NCBI GenBank assembly: GCA_964567855.1
Contig: CAZMOE010000009.1
Location: forward strand, 18,800-82,799
From: Liminaster sp964567855
GTDB lineage: Bacteria > Bacteroidota > Bacteroidia > Bacteroidales > UBA3663
Length of the DNA: 64,000 nucleotides
Direction: 5' to 3'
Shown here: positions 47,623-54,886 of the stretch, in pieces
How positions within the stretch are numbered: the first letter of the stretch is position 1
Layout: each line of letters opens with the position of its first letter
The notes under the pieces: generated by a model
Databases searched by the model: none
Seen by the model: the letters and a program-made list of their open reading frames with translations, nothing else
What the model was told of the DNA's origin: nothing
Position numbers and translations under genes: made by a program

Positions 47623-48594
47623 TTACCGGCGCGAAGCCAGATAAGCATTCACGTTGGCCTCGATACGCGCTGCAAGACCGGAAGTCTGCGCCCCGGAAGT
47701 GCCGGCAAGAGCCGCACGCTCAAAGCGCTGACCTACGATGTGCTCATACAATTCTATATAACGATCGGAAACACTTTCCACATACTCCGGCGTCATCTCC
47801 GGCACGGCCTGACCGGCCTGTCCCATGAAACCGTTTTCAATCAGCCACTGGCGCACGAACTCTTTGGAAAGCTGCTTTTGCGGCTCGCCTTTGGTAAATT
47901 TCTCTTCATAACCATCGGCATAGAAATAGCGGGAGGAATCCGGCGTATGAATCTCGTCGATCAGATAAATACGGCCGTCCTTCTTACCGAATTCATATTT
48001 CGTATCGACCAGAATCAGCCCCTTCTCGGCAGCCATTTTCGAGCCACGTTCAAAGAGCGCATACGTATATTGTTCCATCTGCTCGTAATCCTCGCGGCTC
48101 ACGATACCCTGACGGATGATTTCCTCCTTGGAGATATTTTCATCATGACCGGCATCGGCCTTGGTGGTCGGGGTAATGATCGGTGTCGGGAATTTCTGAT
48201 TTTCCTTCATACCGTCGGGCAACTTGACACCGCAAAGTTCACGGCATCCCGCCTTGTATTCACGCCAGGCGCTACCGGTCAGGTAACCGCGGATAATCAT
48301 CTCCACGCGGAAACCCTCGCATTTAAGGCCGACGGTCACCATCGGGTCGGGCGTAGCCAGCTTCCAGTTGGGAACGATATCGGACGTAGCATCGAGGAAC
48401 GTTGCGGCAATCTGATTCAAAACCTGCCCTTTGAAAGGAATTCCTTTAGGCAAGATAACATCAAAAGCCGAAATGCGGTCGGTAGCCACCATGACCAAAA
48501 GATCATCGTCGATATTATACACATCGCGTACCTTGCCGTGATATACCGATTTCTGACCTTCAAAATTAAAATCTGTACGGGTTAATGCTTCCAT
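47623..48594 (-). CDS. purC: Phosphoribosylaminoimidazole-succinocarboxamide (SAICAR) synthase
   Basis: From the ATG at 48592-48594 the product is 323 residues. The frame is open further upstream but the extra 36 residues are basic and unlike PurC. Diagnostic motifs are GKVRDVYNIDDDLLVMVATDRISAFD (nucleotide binding), RGYLTGSAWREYKAG, TTKADAGHDENIS and LVDTKYEFGKKDG...DEIHTPDSSRY. It ligates aspartate to CAIR in purine synthesis. The ~320-residue length matches the longer PurC form seen in Bacteroidota and yeast. It begins 13 bases after phoH and is followed at 14 bases by the HprK-like gene, so the cassette may be co-transcribed with purine synthesis. Confidence 0.95.
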   Translation of the reverse strand: MEALTRTDFNFEGQKSVYHGKVRDVYNIDDDLLVMVATDRISAFDVILPKGIPFKGQVLNQIAATFLDATSDIVPNWKLATPDPMVTVGLKCEGFRVEMIIRGYLTGSAWREYKAGCRELCGVKLPDGMKENQKFPTPIITPTTKADAGHDENISKEEIIRQGIVSREDYEQMEQYTYALFERGSKMAAEKGLILVDTKYEFGKKDGRIYLIDEIHTPDSSRYFYADGYEEKFTKGEPQKQLSKEFVRQWLIENGFMGQAGQAVPEMTPEYVESVSDRYIELYEHIVGQRFERAALAGTSGAQTSGLAARIEANVNAYLASRR

Positions 48595-48607
48595 TTGTTT
48601 ATGATAA

Positions 48608-49594
48608 TTATGAATTAGTATTTTCATCCTCCTGCGGCTCCGCCGAGACCTGCCGGCGTTCCTCATCATAGCGGTCGTAAGCCTCGACAATGCGTTGCAC
48701 AAGCCGATGCCTTACGATGTCGCGCTTGTCGAACTCCACAGTAGCAATGCCAGGAATTCCTTTCAGGATCCGCTGCGCATGCACCAAGCCGGAAGTGACG
48801 CTGCGGGGCAGATCGACCTGCGACATGTCGCCGGTCACGATCATCCGCGCGCCGATACCGAGGCGGGTAAGGAACATCTTGATCTGCGGCGCGGTGGTAT
48901 TCTGCGCCTCGTCAAGAATGATGACCGCATCGCTCAATGTACGGCCGCGCATATAGGCCAACGGTGCGATCTGAATGACATTCGTCTCCAGCAACTCTTT
49001 CAGGCGTGCCGCCGGAATCATATCCTCCAGCGCATCGTAAAGCGGCTGCAGATACGGATCGAGTTTGTCCTTCATCTCGCCGGGCAGAAAGCCCAGTTTC
49101 TCACCGGCCTCCACTGCCGGCCGGCTCAGAATGATTTTCCTGATCTCTTTATTTTTCAACGCTTTCACTGCCAGCGCTATCGCCACGTAGGTTTTGCCTG
49201 AACCTGCGGGGCCCAATGCAAAGACAAGGTCATGCTTGGCAAATGCGTCGACCAGCAGCTTCTGATTGGCCGTGCGTGCCGTGATAGGCTTGCCGTTCAC
49301 ACCATAAATAATCAAATGATCCTGTTTCTTTTCCTCGGGTCCCTCCCCCTTGTAGAAATCCAGAATCACCTGTTCGTTCAGTTTATTGAAATTATTACAG
49401 TATTGCACCAGACGGCTCACGAAAACCTCGAACATCTCGATATCGGCCTCCTCTCCGTACACCTTGATAGCCCGTCCGCGAGCTGCAAAACGCAATTTGG
49501 GATAAAGGGTCTTAAGCAGCAGAATATTACTGTTATTGACTCCGTAGAAAATCACCGGATCGGTCTGTTCCAAAAGAATTACTTTCTCTATCAT
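48608..49594 (-). CDS. PhoH-like ATPase
   Basis: From the ATG at 49592-49594 the protein has 328 residues; a TTG at 49624 would extend it into the promoter and is rejected. The N-terminal ~110 residues form a KH-like/PhoH N domain. Then come Walker A (GPAGSGKTYVAIALAV), a PhoH-specific RPAVEAGEKLGFLPGEMKDKLDPYL block, Walker B (VIILDEAQN) and a sensor region VTGDMSQVDLPR. PhoH proteins are cytoplasmic NTPases with suspected RNA-related roles, often near ybeY. It heads the phoH-purC-cassette run and has a consensus promoter. Confidence 0.93.
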   Translation of the reverse strand: MIEKVILLEQTDPVIFYGVNNSNILLLKTLYPKLRFAARGRAIKVYGEEADIEMFEVFVSRLVQYCNNFNKLNEQVILDFYKGEGPEEKKQDHLIIYGVNGKPITARTANQKLLVDAFAKHDLVFALGPAGSGKTYVAIALAVKALKNKEIRKIILSRPAVEAGEKLGFLPGEMKDKLDPYLQPLYDALEDMIPAARLKELLETNVIQIAPLAYMRGRTLSDAVIILDEAQNTTAPQIKMFLTRLGIGARMIVTGDMSQVDLPRSVTSGLVHAQRILKGIPGIATVEFDKRDIVRHRLVQRIVEAYDRYDEERRQVSAEPQEDENTNS

Positions 49595-49621
49595 CTGCTT
49601 TCCGCATGCAAAAATATGCTG

Positions 49622-49653
49622 CAAAGATAGTAAGAGACGACGAAATTCCCAAA
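49622..49653 (-). promoter_or_regulatory. Promoter for phoH-purC (and probably the HprK/S26/PqqD/ABC cassette)
   Basis: On the minus strand TTTG (49653-49650) is followed after exactly 20 bases by TATCTTTG (49629-49622), a perfect Bacteroidota promoter. It lies 28 bases before the phoH ATG and fixes that start codon. No other promoter was found between here and 44249. Confidence 0.75.
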
Positions 49654-49698
49654 ATGACGGCTAATTATTTGGCAGATACCGTTAACACAGACAAGAAA

Positions 49699-49736
49699 AA
49701 AAACAGAAAGCGCCCTACCGGCGCCTCCTGTTTTTC
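49699..49736 (-). terminator. Terminator after the DUF805 gene
   Basis: AAACAG..GCGCC pairs with GGCGC..CTGTTT (two helices split by a small internal loop). On the minus strand it is followed by TTTTTTTTCTTG. It begins 15 bases after the DUF805 stop; the plus strand also has a short T-run. Confidence 0.75.
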
Positions 49737-49750
49737 AAATTCATCCGATA

Positions 49751-50236
49751 TCAATCCTCCGGCTCCGGTCCGAATTTATTGTCGCCATCGGTTCCATGCG
49801 TACAGCTCTTTACAAAAAGGAAAATACCATAAGCAACCGAAACACTTTGCAGAATCACAACAGGCGTAGAATGTAAATATTCATAATAAGCCAACATCAA
49901 GGAAAAATCCCCCTGCTGCATCTGAACCAGCATCACAACTCGGAGAAGTGAAAAACATATGATGAGTATATAACCGATCAGACACCAGGCCCCATGTATG
50001 TTACAGTCTTGTAGACGGCGGTACTGCAAGGAAAGATTCGGCACAAAGAACAATAATGCGAAAAGCATATTGACCCACACCTGCAATTCTGGTGCAATAA
50101 ACTGAATCAGGACTGCAATTACGACCAAAAATAAAAACTGAGCAAGCGCCCAATACCAAAATTCAGACCGGCTTGCACGTCCTGAAAACTTCGCGTAATT
50201 TTTCAACACTGATTTTGTAGCTGTAATCACATTCAT
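49751..50236 (-). CDS. DUF805 family small membrane protein
   Basis: A 161-residue protein with four hydrophobic spans. YAKFSGRASRSEFWYWALAQFLF near the N-terminus and VPNLSLQYRRLQDCNIHGAWCLIGYI in the middle are the DUF805 signatures (R-x-S-R-x-E-[FY]-W and R-R-L-[HQ]-D). The C-terminal segment is KSCTHGTDGDNKFGPEPE, close to the usual G...N.yG.dP ending. The family's function is unknown. It follows the ABC permease gene by 73 bases and may share its transcript. Confidence 0.9.
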   Translation of the reverse strand: MNVITATKSVLKNYAKFSGRASRSEFWYWALAQFLFLVVIAVLIQFIAPELQVWVNMLFALLFFVPNLSLQYRRLQDCNIHGAWCLIGYILIICFSLLRVVMLVQMQQGDFSLMLAYYEYLHSTPVVILQSVSVAYGIFLFVKSCTHGTDGDNKFGPEPED

Positions 50237-50309
50237 AATTTGAAAATATTTAATTAAACAATCTTGTATCCAAGTAAAAAATTATATTGTAAAAATCATT
50301 TCCTGTCAT

Positions 50310-51506
50310 TCATCCATCCTGCCATATTTTCAGCAGATAAGAACGAATAATGTACAAATTTACAATGGAAACTACGAACAAATACAATGCCGCAGCCATT
50401 ACCACCGGCCAGAAGGAAGAATCCCCCAAGTCGAGTTCCTCAAGCCGTTTTAACCAGCCTTCCCGACAACCGCATGTAATAGCTACAGATATTATCGCAA
50501 TTCCCACATTGGCTATAAAAACCGAATACTCATAATATCGGCCTAACTCTTGCGGAGAGTAACCCAGCAACATCAGATTCCTCAACGTCTTCCTGCTCTT
50601 CTGAAATAACAGAAACAGACTCAATATAAGGATAAAAATTGCGAGTCCGCTCATCACGACACCTCCGATTGAGACCACAACGGATACAGTACCCAAGAAA
50701 CTGGAGATTTTACCCGATTCCGATTGACCTCCGCCGATCTCCAAGTTTTCCCGGTTGAGGTATCTAAGCATATCGGAGGATTTAAGTCTGTCAATGTCTA
50801 CGATCAGACGAGATGGGGCTGCCGTTCTCCCCTCCGAGTATCTCTCATTTGCCCAGTCCATAAAACTCTGGGGCACCGCGATGGTATTCAAACGAGAAGA
50901 AAAACCAACAATCGCCGCATCATAACGCTCCGCAATCTGATTTTCACCGGTAAGTCTGAGCGTAATAGGCACTGCACCGATTACCTCCTCGCTCAACCGA
51001 GGCAGACCGTGCGGCCCGGCGAACCCAAAATTGTATAGCGCCAGGTAATCTTTGCTCAATATGATAGGGACAAACTTTTCCCGCGGATCGAAATCCCAGG
51101 CCTCAGGTCTTATATCGAAGAAATCGTCCGGAACCGACTCGAAAAAAAGGTATGTCGACAATCCCCGGCCACCCATATTTACCGACCCATTGACAGCAAA
51201 CAAGGAGGAGGTAAACCGGCCTATCCGGTTTACCCATTTTTCATTCTTCAGTTTTTCAATCTCCTCTTCACTGAACGAGACCGGGTCAAAGCCTATGCCA
51301 TCGACCTTCTTGGAAAGAACAATATAATCCTTGGAAAAATACCGATCCTCTTCAGAACCGGAGCCTTGACTATCAAAGTAAAACTGAATTCCGGCAAGAA
51401 TGACCGATAAACCGATTACATTTGCCAGGCCATAGCCGATCAACTGCCCCTTGGAAATATTCCGCCGGAGAAGACACCACACCTCTGATGTAAATCCAAG
51501 TTTCAT
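50310..51506 (-). CDS. FtsX/MacB-type ABC transporter permease
   Basis: A 398-residue protein. One N-terminal span (about 20-42), a large extracytoplasmic domain (about 45-270, containing SKKVDGIGFDPVSFSEEEIEKLKNE-type segments), and three C-terminal spans (about 278-302, 325-350 and 365-392) give the four-span MacB/FtsX layout. This class usually does mechanotransmission or lipoprotein/peptide release rather than classical transport. Its start overlaps the stop of the ATPase gene by 4 bases (ATGA), so the two are translationally coupled. Substrate unknown. Confidence 0.82.
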   Translation of the reverse strand: MKLGFTSEVWCLLRRNISKGQLIGYGLANVIGLSVILAGIQFYFDSQGSGSEEDRYFSKDYIVLSKKVDGIGFDPVSFSEEEIEKLKNEKWVNRIGRFTSSLFAVNGSVNMGGRGLSTYLFFESVPDDFFDIRPEAWDFDPREKFVPIILSKDYLALYNFGFAGPHGLPRLSEEVIGAVPITLRLTGENQIAERYDAAIVGFSSRLNTIAVPQSFMDWANERYSEGRTAAPSRLIVDIDRLKSSDMLRYLNRENLEIGGGQSESGKISSFLGTVSVVVSIGGVVMSGLAIFILILSLFLLFQKSRKTLRNLMLLGYSPQELGRYYEYSVFIANVGIAIISVAITCGCREGWLKRLEELDLGDSSFWPVVMAAALYLFVVSIVNLYIIRSYLLKIWQDG

Positions 51507-52165
51507 ATCATAACGATTTCAGGATCCTTCAAATGCAAGGGATTACCCACCGAGGTCACAACGACTCCCGCCCCTTGCGATATTGCTTCTTCCTCAATAA
51601 TGGCAGCCATAATTTCATTGTTACGCAAATCGAGATGGCTGACAGGCTCATCAAGAAATATAAAATCAAAAGGCTGACAAAGGGCACGAATGAATGCGAC
51701 CCGCTGTTGCTGGCCGATGCTTAGCCGTCCGACCTGATCGTCGGCATTGCCTGATATCCCCAACCGCTCCAGCAGCAAACATATCTGCTCCGGCGTCTTA
51801 TGGTTGGTCATTCGGTTTTTAATCCCGATATTCTGCAACACCGTCAACTCAGGGAAAAGCTTCAACTCCTGCGGCAGCAAGGCTATAGCAACCCTCCGCA
51901 ACTCGCACCATTGCCTGACGCCGAAAGTTCTAATATCCCGACCGTCCATGCAGATCTGTCCCCCGTAATCCGTACGATTACCGTAAATATAACTCAAAAG
52001 AGAGGACTTCCCGTGTCCGGAATCCGCCTGTATACACACTCGGCAACCTTTGCGAAGCATAAAAAAGGGCACTTCCCAGACCTGGGAAATGCTTTCCTTT
52101 CGAAAACTCCCCATCGCTTTGAAAACGTCGGGAAGAACATTCTTCAGTACAATGGTGTCAATCAT
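51503..52165 (-). CDS. ABC transporter ATP-binding protein with an atypical H-loop
   Basis: A 220-residue ATPase. Walker A is ADSGHGKSSL (about 47-56), the Q-loop lies in LLPQELKLFPELTV, the signature is LSIGQQQRVAF (about 150-160) and Walker B is FIFLDEPVSHLD. The H-loop histidine after Walker B appears to be missing: the segment reads VVVTSVGNP where VVTTHD or similar is expected. The LolD/MacB-like size and the coupled FtsX-type permease point to a type VII ABC system. The missing histidine may lower or change hydrolysis. Confidence 0.85.
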   Translation of the reverse strand: MIDTIVLKNVLPDVFKAMGSFRKESISQVWEVPFFMLRKGCRVCIQADSGHGKSSLLSYIYGNRTDYGGQICMDGRDIRTFGVRQWCELRRVAIALLPQELKLFPELTVLQNIGIKNRMTNHKTPEQICLLLERLGISGNADDQVGRLSIGQQQRVAFIRALCQPFDFIFLDEPVSHLDLRNNEIMAAIIEEEAISQGAGVVVTSVGNPLHLKDPEIVMI

Positions 52166-52181
52166 GACGATACCGGTTAGT

Positions 52182-53765
52182 TCACCACCCTCTGACGCTA
52201 TTTCTATGGTCTTCCCATCGGCCGGTCAACGCCGACTCCTGATCGATTATATTCAAGGCAATTTCCAGCATCTTGGCAATTACACCTTTTTGGGCACCAC
52301 CATCGATCTCGAGAGTCAATGTTCCTTCCAATGTCGTTGCGTTTCCTGTCATGAAAAATTTGATATCATTCGGAAGATTCAGATCCCGGATAAGTTTATT
52401 GTCCCGGCTCAAAACAATGCCTGCACCCGAATTATATTTACTGAAATCTATTGAATTTACCGTTGCATTGGCATTGCTGCTCCTAATCTCATGATCGGAC
52501 GCTATCAACATATTGTCTGCCGCCTTAATGAAAAGCTTCTTACCCCGTTCTCCCGGAATTTCAAAAGCGACTTCCGAAGATTCGGCCTCATAAGATATCG
52601 CTCCAGACTCCAGTAACCCCTTGATAACATCCAAGAAGGCATCCGCCTCGCCGGGCTTAAGCTCAACAAGAGCCGTGACTGCCAACTGGGAAACGACATC
52701 ATTGCCAAGGCTGAGATCGAAAATAGATTCAAGACCATTTGTAAGACCGATTCCGAATGCTATCGTCCCGTCTATCTTCTCAAAATAACTTTTGACAAGG
52801 GGAAGCATCGCCCTATCGGAATGAGATAATCCCCCCACCTGACAAACGGATTCGAAAATCCGATCCCAATCTATCCCCTTAAAACTCACTGCATATATCA
52901 AAGATTCATCCGATCCCATATAAGAAAGGGCCCGGGAGCTTATTTTCGCCGAAAGATCATAATATCCGAAAGCTCTTGCGTTCATAGGTTTACCGTCTTT
53001 ATCGCCCCACCGGGTATTAACGGTCAGAATATTCCCGTCAAGACTTCCTTTAAAGCAAACCACTGGTTCCGACACACCGCACATGGCAACAAGAGATGTA
53101 TTCGCATTCCGAGGAATTCTGACAGAAAATCCGAATGCATTTCCTTGAGAAATATAATCTCCTAATGATGTTTTTCCAAAAGATTTTACCTCCGCATCAC
53201 TTATCAAACGGCCGAGAACGTCGAGTATAGCCTCAGAACGTCCGCCCCAAACCCGATGGACCCAATAAGCATAAGAATCCTTAACGGCGACATACGTGAA
53301 AGCATCATACGTACCGTCAGAAGATGCATTAACCTTTTTGGAATAAAAAACGGCACCGTCCTTATTACTTTGCTCCTGGAAACCTTGCTCCTCAATCGCA
53401 GTCACGAACGACATCTTATCCGATAATGCAAATAAACATATTGGGTAATTATCCTCATAATCCATCATCAACACACAAGCATCGGCATCAACTCCCCCTT
53501 TTTTAAGGAATGAGCAGACCTCATTAACATTATCGACCACAGAACCGGGGAGTTTTTGAGTAAGAAACGCCGGCAAATTCAAGGTTGAGGCCTCTATCGA
53601 TCCTCCTGCAGATTTGACAATCGTCTGCAAATCTCCCACAAAAACAATATCCATATCCTCGGGGACATGATCGAGCAGTTTCTCCATTTTAGAATCTTCG
53701 GAACAGGCCGCCACCACAATCAGCGCCCATAACATCGCTGCAAAGCGTATCAATTTGTTTTTCAT
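52182..53765 (-). CDS. Lipoprotein of unknown function, DUF4836-like
   Basis: A 527-residue lipoprotein precursor; the signal peptide ends LIVVAAC with lipidated C21, followed by SEDSKMEKLLDHVPEDMDIVFVGDL. The mature region, with its opening about pD.a.dvvfvgd...l..ag, a central MLPLVKSYFEKIDGTIAFGIG block and a GDKDGKPMNARA segment, resembles the DUF4836 family of Bacteroidota lipoproteins; I am only moderately sure of that assignment. It is 16 bases upstream of the ATPase gene, so it is probably a partner of the ABC system (cargo, sensor or periplasmic accessory). No catalytic motif is seen. Confidence 0.65.
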   Translation of the reverse strand: MKNKLIRFAAMLWALIVVAACSEDSKMEKLLDHVPEDMDIVFVGDLQTIVKSAGGSIEASTLNLPAFLTQKLPGSVVDNVNEVCSFLKKGGVDADACVLMMDYEDNYPICLFALSDKMSFVTAIEEQGFQEQSNKDGAVFYSKKVNASSDGTYDAFTYVAVKDSYAYWVHRVWGGRSEAILDVLGRLISDAEVKSFGKTSLGDYISQGNAFGFSVRIPRNANTSLVAMCGVSEPVVCFKGSLDGNILTVNTRWGDKDGKPMNARAFGYYDLSAKISSRALSYMGSDESLIYAVSFKGIDWDRIFESVCQVGGLSHSDRAMLPLVKSYFEKIDGTIAFGIGLTNGLESIFDLSLGNDVVSQLAVTALVELKPGEADAFLDVIKGLLESGAISYEAESSEVAFEIPGERGKKLFIKAADNMLIASDHEIRSSNANATVNSIDFSKYNSGAGIVLSRDNKLIRDLNLPNDIKFFMTGNATTLEGTLTLEIDGGAQKGVIAKMLEIALNIIDQESALTGRWEDHRNSVRGW

Positions 53766-53994
53766 TTGAACAATAAATCATTAATTTTTTTTACTTTTCT
53801 TCTATTCACAAAATAGTGCCGACAGACATCATCCCACAAACATACGAGAAAAACCCGTTACAGACACAGCGCATCTGTAATGCCGGCAACCATACAAGCA
53901 GAATCAACGACAAAGAAATTCCACCTCATTACTTTTATTTTATGTCACATTCATAATTTGAGAGTTTTAATGTTAAACAATAGATTAGATGTCG

Positions 53995-54002
53995 CAAAGA
54001 TA
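53995..54002 (-). promoter_or_regulatory. Putative -7 box for the lipoprotein/ABC operon
   Basis: The minus strand reads TATCTTTG, an exact -7 consensus, about 230 bases before the lipoprotein ATG. The -33 region is AT-rich without a clear TTTG. Confidence 0.45.
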
Positions 54003-54477
54003 ACAAAAAAATAACAATATCGATATGATAACAAGAAAAATTTTATAAAAAACATATATTTCACAAACATAAGTCCCTATTTCCGCCCGAGAATTTTCAA
54101 TTATCCGATATCCAGGCCTTCATCCACCGTCGAATCCGCAAAAAAGGCTCTGCCTGCCGACATCAGCAATGCATTTTCTACCAATCACAAGATCAGAACA
54201 GGAACAGGAGAAAACGCAACGACCGGAAAGGCCCTGTAAGATACATTCCCCGTTCCCGCAGGCATCGCCAACAATGTAATAACTTCCCGCCGCAAGGCCG
54301 ATAATACCATATCCTTTCCATTACCCTCTTACCGCTCTTCTACAACAACCTCCGGGTTGATAAATACCCGATAAAACCCGAAAGGAACCGGCAACAATAG
54401 AATCACTGGGGCTTCCCGTTTAGGAGAAAGCACCTATCCCACCTTTGTAACAAATTAATATCTCTCGGGCGACTACA

Positions 54478-54570
54478 AGTAGAATATTGACAACTTTCCA
54501 GTAGAATATTCGAGTAGTGTTGACTTCATATTGACAGATTACTGACAGAATGTTAACGGAATATTAGTGC
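54478..54570 (+). repeat. Cluster of short direct repeats, probable regulator-binding region
   Basis: AGTAGAATATT occurs at 54478-54488 and again at 54500-54510, exactly 22 bases apart. A third partial copy (AGTAGTGTTGAC) starts near 54513. TTGACAG and CTGACAG follow 11 bases apart near 54540-54560, then AATATT motifs. Spacing of one and two helical turns upstream of a promoter is typical of activator sites. Confidence 0.5.
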
Positions 54571-54615
54571 AATATCCGTTTGACATTTGTAAAAAATATA
54601 TAAAAACTTCAGTTT

Positions 54616-54650
54616 TTTGCCTCTTAATTATTAAAGAATATATACCTTAG
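54616..54650 (+). promoter_or_regulatory. Putative promoter of the giant secreted protein gene
   Basis: TTTG at 54616-54619 and TATACCTTAG at 54641-54650 (TACCTTAG, one mismatch from TAnnTTTG) have roughly the right spacing. Transcription from here would create a leader of about 230 bases. Confidence 0.4.
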
Positions 54651-54733
54651 CGAAAATTTTTCATCTATAAAATTAATTTAATACACTAAGAACTACTAAA
54701 ACACAAGGAAAAAGAAAGAATTGCACACCGAAG

Positions 54734-54856
54734 AATCTCTCCACTAAAAGAGATTTGTCGCCGTTGCCCTTACCACTCAGATTGGAAGGGTTAAACGTTC
54801 CGCAGCGGCGAACAGACCTTTTAACAACACAAATCTAAAACCGCGCAAACGGAACG
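54734..54856 (+). ncRNA. Structured 5' leader element of unknown class
   Basis: Three features lie in 120 bases. Hairpin AATCTCT/AGAGATT (54734-54740 with 54749-54755). A two-part stem TCGCCG/CGGCGA (54758-54763 with 54806-54811) enclosing CCCTT/AAGGG (54767-54771 with 5486-90 offsets, that is 54786-54790). And CGTTCCG (54796-54802), inside that structure, which can instead pair with CGGAACG (54850-54856) near the start codon. Alternative pairings of this kind suggest a cis-regulatory RNA. I do not recognise a known riboswitch family. Confidence 0.4.
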
Positions 54857-54886
54857 AAAGGCGCAGAAAAACAAATCAATTCAATA

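Larger units (their letters stand above)
53766..54886. other. 1.1-kb regulatory region between divergent operons
   Basis: No credible gene is present. The left part carries a minus-strand -7 box at 53995-54002 for the lipoprotein/ABC operon. From 54478 on there are spaced direct repeats, then a promoter near 54616-54650 and a structured leader of about 230 bases before the giant plus-strand gene. The stretch 54060-54440 shows nothing I can interpret. Confidence 0.5.
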
